This document shows, in pieces, positions 60,385-64,000 of a DNA stretch of 64,000 bases; the stretch's first letter is position 1, and every line of letters starts with the position of its first letter. Source of the stretch: Rhizobium sp. P38BS-XIX (lineage in GTDB: Bacteria; Pseudomonadota; Alphaproteobacteria; Rhizobiales; Rhizobiaceae). The notes under the pieces were generated by a model. It worked only from the letters and a program-made list of their open reading frames with translations, made no database searches and was not told the origin of the DNA. The position numbers and the translations under genes are program-made. The stretch lies in assembly GCF_012641435.1 (NCBI RefSeq), contig NZ_JABAIJ010000005.1, forward strand, positions 124,001 through 188,000, read 5' to 3'.

Positions 60385-61236
60385 TTAGGCGCCGAGCCGC
60401 TCGATGACGAGATCGAGAAAGGCGCGCAGGCGCGGCATGCGGCGCATGTCCCGATGATAGCCGATCCAGGTATCGCGGCCGGGTGGTGGTTCTCCGAGGT
60501 CGACCATTTCCAACCCGGTCGTCGCCTCGGCCAAGGGCCGCGGCAATACGGCGATGCCGGCACCCGCAGCGCAAAGACGGGCTTGCACTTCTCTGTTGTT
60601 GCTGCGGCTGATCACGGACGCATTCGGCAATGTCTGCTGGATCCAGGCGACATCGGGCATGCCGCCGAAGGCCGTGTCCATGACGACGAGGCGAGAGCCC
60701 GCGCCATTGCCGGCTTCGGGATGTCGTTCACCAGCTCGAATGTAGGCGCCGTATGAAATATGCATCAGCCGTCGCGAGACGACTTCCGGCTCGTCGAACG
60801 GCTTGATGCGGAACACAAGATCGGCTTCCCGTCGCGGCAGGCTGTAAAGGCGCGCATCGGTCAATAGCTCCACGACGACCTTTGGGTGGAGATGTGCAAA
60901 TTCGGCCAGCACCGGCGTCAGCATAACGACGCCGAACCAATCCGAACAGGAAACCCGCAAAAGCCCGCTCAGTCCAGCCTCGGCACCAGCCAGCTCCCGT
61001 CTGATGGCGATTGCCTCGTGTTCCATTCTTTCGGCGTGAGCAAGCACGGCCTGCCCCTCGTCGGTCAGCACGAAACCGTCGCTGGTGCGCTGAAACAATG
61101 TCTGGCCGATCGCTTCCTCCAGCGCCTTTAGCCGTCGCCCCATGGTCGGCTGCGTCTGTCCGAGAGACCGTGCCGCCGCGCCAAGAGTGCCTTCGCGCGC
61201 TATGGCCAGAAAAATACGAAGATCGCTCCATTCCAT
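60385..61236 (-). CDS. LysR family transcriptional regulator
   Basis: The 283-residue protein begins MEWSDLRIFLAIAREGTLGA and has the HTH with LGQTQPTMGRRLKALEEAIG, then a LysR effector domain. It is divergent from a quinone oxidoreductase gene, with a 10-base inverted repeat between. It ends 6 bases after the FMN reductase stop. Confidence 0.92.
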   Translation of the reverse strand: MEWSDLRIFLAIAREGTLGAAARSLGQTQPTMGRRLKALEEAIGQTLFQRTSDGFVLTDEGQAVLAHAERMEHEAIAIRRELAGAEAGLSGLLRVSCSDWFGVVMLTPVLAEFAHLHPKVVVELLTDARLYSLPRREADLVFRIKPFDEPEVVSRRLMHISYGAYIRAGERHPEAGNGAGSRLVVMDTAFGGMPDVAWIQQTLPNASVISRSNNREVQARLCAAGAGIAVLPRPLAEATTGLEMVDLGEPPPGRDTWIGYHRDMRRMPRLRAFLDLVIERLGA

Positions 61237-61255
61237 TCATCTAGTCCATACAAAA

Positions 61256-61294
61256 TTGCATGAAATCCGAACGAAACTTATGATTTTCATGCAA
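61256..61294. promoter_or_regulatory. Inverted repeat between LysR and quinone oxidoreductase
   Basis: TTGCATGAAA (61256-61265) and TTTCATGCAA (61285-61294) are exact arms with 19 bases between. They lie in the 102-base gap between the divergent genes, where a LysR tetramer would bind. This supports regulation of the oxidoreductase by this LysR. Confidence 0.6.
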
Positions 61295-61338
61295 AAAAGA
61301 AAAGAGCATCCTTTGACCAGATTGGAAAGGATGATCCG

Positions 61339-62325
61339 ATGAAAGCGATAGTTGTTGAGAATGCCGCCGGTCCGTTCGTGCTGAAGGATCTGCCGACACC
61401 GGTGCCGGGCGCGGGCGAAGTCCTCGTCAAAATTCATGCAAGCGGCGTCAATCCGCTCGATACCAAAATCTGGGCCGGTGCCGCCGCGCATGCGCGTCAT
61501 CCGCTGCCGGCAACTTTGGGGATAGACATGGCAGGCACGGTCGAAGCCGTCGGCGCCGACGTCGAGACGTTTGCAGTAGGCGACGATGTCTATGGTATGA
61601 CCGGCGGTGTCGGCGGCGTGCAGGGTTCCCTGGCGCAATACGCCGCCGTCGATGCCAGATTGATCGCGCACAAGCCCGCAAGTCTGTCGATGCGGCAGGC
61701 CGCGGCCCTTCCGCTTGCCGTCATCACTGCCTGGGAAGGCATGTTCGATCGCGTCGATGTCCAGGAAGGCGAAACCGTTCTCGTGATTGGTGCCGCCGGT
61801 GGTGTCGGTCATGTTGCGCTTCAGCTAGCGAAGGCGCGGGGCGCCAAGACTTTCGGCGTTGATCGGGCCGAAGCAGCAGACTATCTGCGCTCGATCGGTG
61901 CCACCCCCATCGATCGCAAGATCCCGGTCGCGGACTACGTGCGCGAGATGACCGATGGTAGCGGTTTCGATGTTGTCTATGATTGCGTCGGCGCGCTCGA
62001 CGATGCGTTCGTTGCGGTTCGCCGCTTTGGCCGCGTGACCAGCTCCCTGGGCTGGAGCACGCACTCGCTGGCACCGCTTTCCTTCCGCGCAGCCAGCTAT
62101 AGCGGCGTTTTCACCCTGCTGCCGCTTTTGACCGGTGAGGGTCGCGAAGCACATGGGCATATTCTCGCGGAAGCAGCCAGGCTGGCGGAAGCCGGCAAGC
62201 TAACGCCGCGTCTGGATGATCGGAGATTTTCTCTCGATCAGGCCAGCGATGCCCATGCACTGCTGCGTGATGGCTTGTCCCGCGGCAAGGTCGTCGTCGA
62301 TGTGAGCGCTGCTGACCCTCGCTGA
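61339..62325 (+). CDS. Quinone oxidoreductase-like MDR protein
   Basis: The 328-residue protein has the MDR form without catalytic zinc: SGVNPLDTKIWAG, LGIDMAGTVEAVG and the nucleotide-binding IGAAGGVGHVALQLAKA. It belongs to the zinc-independent quinone oxidoreductases. The ATG is preceded by GGAAAGGATG. It is divergent from LysR, as is the similar gene at 51.6 kb. Substrate unknown. Confidence 0.92.
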   Translation: MKAIVVENAAGPFVLKDLPTPVPGAGEVLVKIHASGVNPLDTKIWAGAAAHARHPLPATLGIDMAGTVEAVGADVETFAVGDDVYGMTGGVGGVQGSLAQYAAVDARLIAHKPASLSMRQAAALPLAVITAWEGMFDRVDVQEGETVLVIGAAGGVGHVALQLAKARGAKTFGVDRAEAADYLRSIGATPIDRKIPVADYVREMTDGSGFDVVYDCVGALDDAFVAVRRFGRVTSSLGWSTHSLAPLSFRAASYSGVFTLLPLLTGEGREAHGHILAEAARLAEAGKLTPRLDDRRFSLDQASDAHALLRDGLSRGKVVVDVSAADPR

Positions 62326-62336
62326 GGGGCAGCCGC

Positions 62337-62891
62337 CTATCCGTCGGCAACAGTCGATCCATCCACCGCCAACTTCATCTCGCGATAATGCTCCGTCAGT
62401 CTCGCGAGATCGAAGGCCCTGTTGAGGCCGCTCGGGTTGGGCAGCACCCAGACGTCAGCGCCGGCAAATGCATCCGGCTGTCTGCCCCACTCGATCTGGG
62501 GACGAAGGCTGATCGCCGCATAGGCGGCTTTGCCGAGAAACGCCAGATTGCCGGGCGCAAGCCGCCTTATCTTCTCTTCCAGCACCGGCGCGGCGGTGAT
62601 GTAATCCTGCTTCGTCAGCTCGTTTGCACTTTTGGTGGGGTGTGAGACGGCTGAAGTCAGACCCAGCCCAAAATCCAGCATCTCGCGTTCTTCCTCCGCC
62701 CGCAGCAGGCGGGGCGTAAAGCCGGCAAGATGCAGCACCCGCCAGAAGCGGTTGCTGCGGTTCGAGAAGTTGTGCCCGTCGCGATGGGCCGTGAGGGCAG
62801 GGTTCAGGCCGCAGAAAACCACGGAAAGGCCTGGCGCCAGGATTTCCGCCAGCCCGCTGGGCTGTTCCGTGATTTCAGTTTGCTGATCCAT
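62337..62891 (-). CDS. mug: G/U mismatch-specific DNA glycosylase
   Basis: The 184-residue protein has the Mug/TDG site VFCGLNPALTAH (N30 in the position of the catalytic Asn) and the later VLPNPSGLNR, matching the NPSGL motif that inserts into DNA. It removes uracil or thymine from mismatches with G. It converges on the quinone oxidoreductase, with 11 bases between the stops. The ATG at 62891 gives the family length. Confidence 0.9.
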   Translation of the reverse strand: MDQQTEITEQPSGLAEILAPGLSVVFCGLNPALTAHRDGHNFSNRSNRFWRVLHLAGFTPRLLRAEEEREMLDFGLGLTSAVSHPTKSANELTKQDYITAAPVLEEKIRRLAPGNLAFLGKAAYAAISLRPQIEWGRQPDAFAGADVWVLPNPSGLNRAFDLARLTEHYREMKLAVDGSTVADG

Positions 62892-63002
62892 GGTGTGGCC
62901 TAGATATTTTCCGGCAACGTCTTCGCGAGAATGGAAGCGCCGGTTCGACGCCTCCACCACGCTAGCCGATAAACCCCGTGTCAGCCAGACATCGGTGTTC
63001 TG

Positions 63003-64000
63003 TCAGGAGGCAGCGGCCGGGCCGAACCACGTGGTCAGCGCCTCGATCAGTCCTGTCTGGGCTACGCCTCCCACCCAGGCCACATACCCGTCCGGCCGGA
63101 TCAATACCGCGCTGGGGGCGTCGACCGCGCCAATGACTGGAAGATCCCACGGACTAGCATAGCGGGCGTCGATCAGCTGTATCCGATCTTTCCACGGCGC
63201 GACATGGAAGCCGCGGGGCTCGCCGAGATTGAGCAACACAGGCTTGGCTCCGTGCAGCAGCGTGAAGAGCCGCTGCGGTCCATGCGCCGTGAGGAGATCG
63301 AGATCGGGCATGCGGCGTCCGAGTAGCGGATGTCCCTCGCCGAAGTCGTAGCAAATATCCAGGCCGGACATCATGCCCGCGTAGCGTTTGCGTGGCTCTT
63401 CCATCTCGAGGAGTTCGGCCACCGTGTCGCGCAGCACCTTCGTGCGGTCGTCGGGGCGGCGAAGCGCCACCGAGGCCATGGTGTTGCGCAGCACGCGAGC
63501 GGCAATCGGATGGCGTTCGGCATGGTAGCTATCCAGCAGGTGGTCCGGCGATATCCCCTTGATCACCTGCGCAAGCTTCCATCCGAGATTGACGGCATCC
63601 TGAACACCGATATTGAGCCCCTGACCGCCATCCGGCGGATGGACATGCGCGGCATCCCCGGCAAGCAATATGCGCCCCTTGCGATAGGCTGCCGCCTGTC
63701 GCGCTGCATCGGTGAACCGTGAAATCCAGCGGAGGTTATGGGCGCCGTAGTCTGTACCGTACACGGCGATGAGAGCGTTGCGAAGATCGTCGAGCGTCGG
63801 CTCGCCCGAGGTGCGCAGTTGCCGCTCGGTCACCATCACCCCGATTGGACCCTCATTCGCGTAAATGATCTTGCTATCGCGGATTTCGTACTCGAACCTG
63901 CCGAGGGAATGCATGCCCAGCGTGTCATGGCGAATGCCCAACTCAGGCTCTTCGGCCATGTCGACCTCGGCGATCAGATTGCTGACAGTCGCATCCCATC
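63003..64000 (-). CDS. FAD-dependent monooxygenase (PheA/TetX family), 3' part
   Basis: The visible C-terminal part of about 332 residues has the GDAAHVHPPDGGQGLNIGVQDA motif split by FAD binding, and the rest of the PheA/TetX-type flavoprotein monooxygenase domain. Near the edge, W-D-A-T follows in frame, so the gene continues beyond the window. Residues after the flavin motif hold a thioredoxin-like C-terminal domain. These enzymes hydroxylate aromatic compounds; the substrate is unknown. Confidence 0.88.
   Translation of the reverse strand, partial: WDATVSNLIAEVDMAEEPELGIRHDTLGMHSLGRFEYEIRDSKIIYANEGPIGVMVTERQLRTSGEPTLDDLRNALIAVYGTDYGAHNLRWISRFTDAARQAAAYRKGRILLAGDAAHVHPPDGGQGLNIGVQDAVNLGWKLAQVIKGISPDHLLDSYHAERHPIAARVLRNTMASVALRRPDDRTKVLRDTVAELLEMEEPRKRYAGMMSGLDICYDFGEGHPLLGRRMPDLDLLTAHGPQRLFTLLHGAKPVLLNLGEPRGFHVAPWKDRIQLIDARYASPWDLPVIGAVDAPSAVLIRPDGYVAWVGGVAQTGLIEALTTWFGPAAAS

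Noticed and set aside
1..64000. CRISPR array, transposon or large tandem repeat
   Set aside because: No regularly spaced direct repeats, transposase genes or terminal repeats with target duplications were seen by eye on either strand.

Overview
The window looks like a chromosomal segment of a Rhizobiaceae alphaproteobacterium, most likely Rhizobium or a close relative. The grounds are GC-rich, GC3-biased coding sequence; rhizobial families such as DUF982, BA14K-like, the BTLCP transglutaminase-like peptidase and the Irr-controlled ferritin/VIT1 protein MbfA; RIME-like palindromic repeats; and the order infC-rpmI-rplT-pheS-pheT. No integrase, transposase, phage structural gene, conjugation gene or CRISPR array was seen. 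It reads as core chromosome with a few accessory loci.

Layout. 1-2.9 kb: an M81 (MlrC-like) metallopeptidase cut by the left edge and an NTF2-like protein, divergent from an RpiR regulator and a short-chain dehydrogenase, with a perfect palindrome between them. 2.9-4.3 kb: four very small proteins (three membrane, one DUF982) and a tRNA-Leu(CAG). 4.4-8.3 kb: phosphohexomutase, a BA14K-like secreted protein whose N-terminus runs through a repeat, a SelW-like protein, a class-I glutamine amidotransferase and a GFA protein. 8.3-10.8 kb: a ccdAB toxin-antitoxin pair with a perfect operator-like inverted repeat, then lepA. 10.9-17.9 kb: XRE-cupin regulator with GNAT, HAD hydrolase, EamA exporter, group III truncated haemoglobin, mbfA with an Irr box, BTLCP protease and an alpha/beta hydrolase. 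18-24.2 kb: infC (AUU start), rpmI, rplT, a kinase-like gene, pheS, pheT. 24.2-32.5 kb: a long inverted repeat, then pbpC and a giant alpha-2-macroglobulin. 32.8-40.4 kb: two aldo/keto reductases, LysR, an M15-like protein, DUF4279, GNAT, an isochorismatase/GlxA-like pair and a Gfo/Idh/MocA oxidoreductase. 40.5-44 kb: a GtrA/GT2/GT-C membrane glycosylation group. 44.5-52.6 kb: xseA, a flavodoxin-like quinone reductase, M29 aminopeptidase, YbaK, ArsC-like, AstE-like, MFS and quinone oxidoreductase. 52.7-64 kb: LysR, SulP, a 2H phosphoesterase behind a LexA-box-like site, a tiny lipoprotein, an alkylguanine methyltransferase, GNAT, DUF4180, TetR, MarR with an FMN reductase, LysR with a quinone oxidoreductase, mug, and a FAD monooxygenase cut by the right edge.

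How the genes fit together. The translation block (infC, rpmI, rplT, pheST, lepA, tRNA-Leu) is housekeeping. pbpC with the alpha-2-macroglobulin is a known periplasmic protease-trap and wall-repair pair. mbfA and its Irr box handle iron. A repeated theme is a one-component regulator divergent from an oxidoreductase or membrane gene (LysR/AKR, LysR/QOR twice, MarR/FMN reductase, TetR/membrane protein), several with clear inverted repeats between them. No single large undescribed system is obvious. The most promising leads are the kinase-like gene between rplT and pheS, the LexA-box-like site before the 2H phosphoesterase, the cluster of tiny membrane proteins, and the repeat running into a secreted protein gene.
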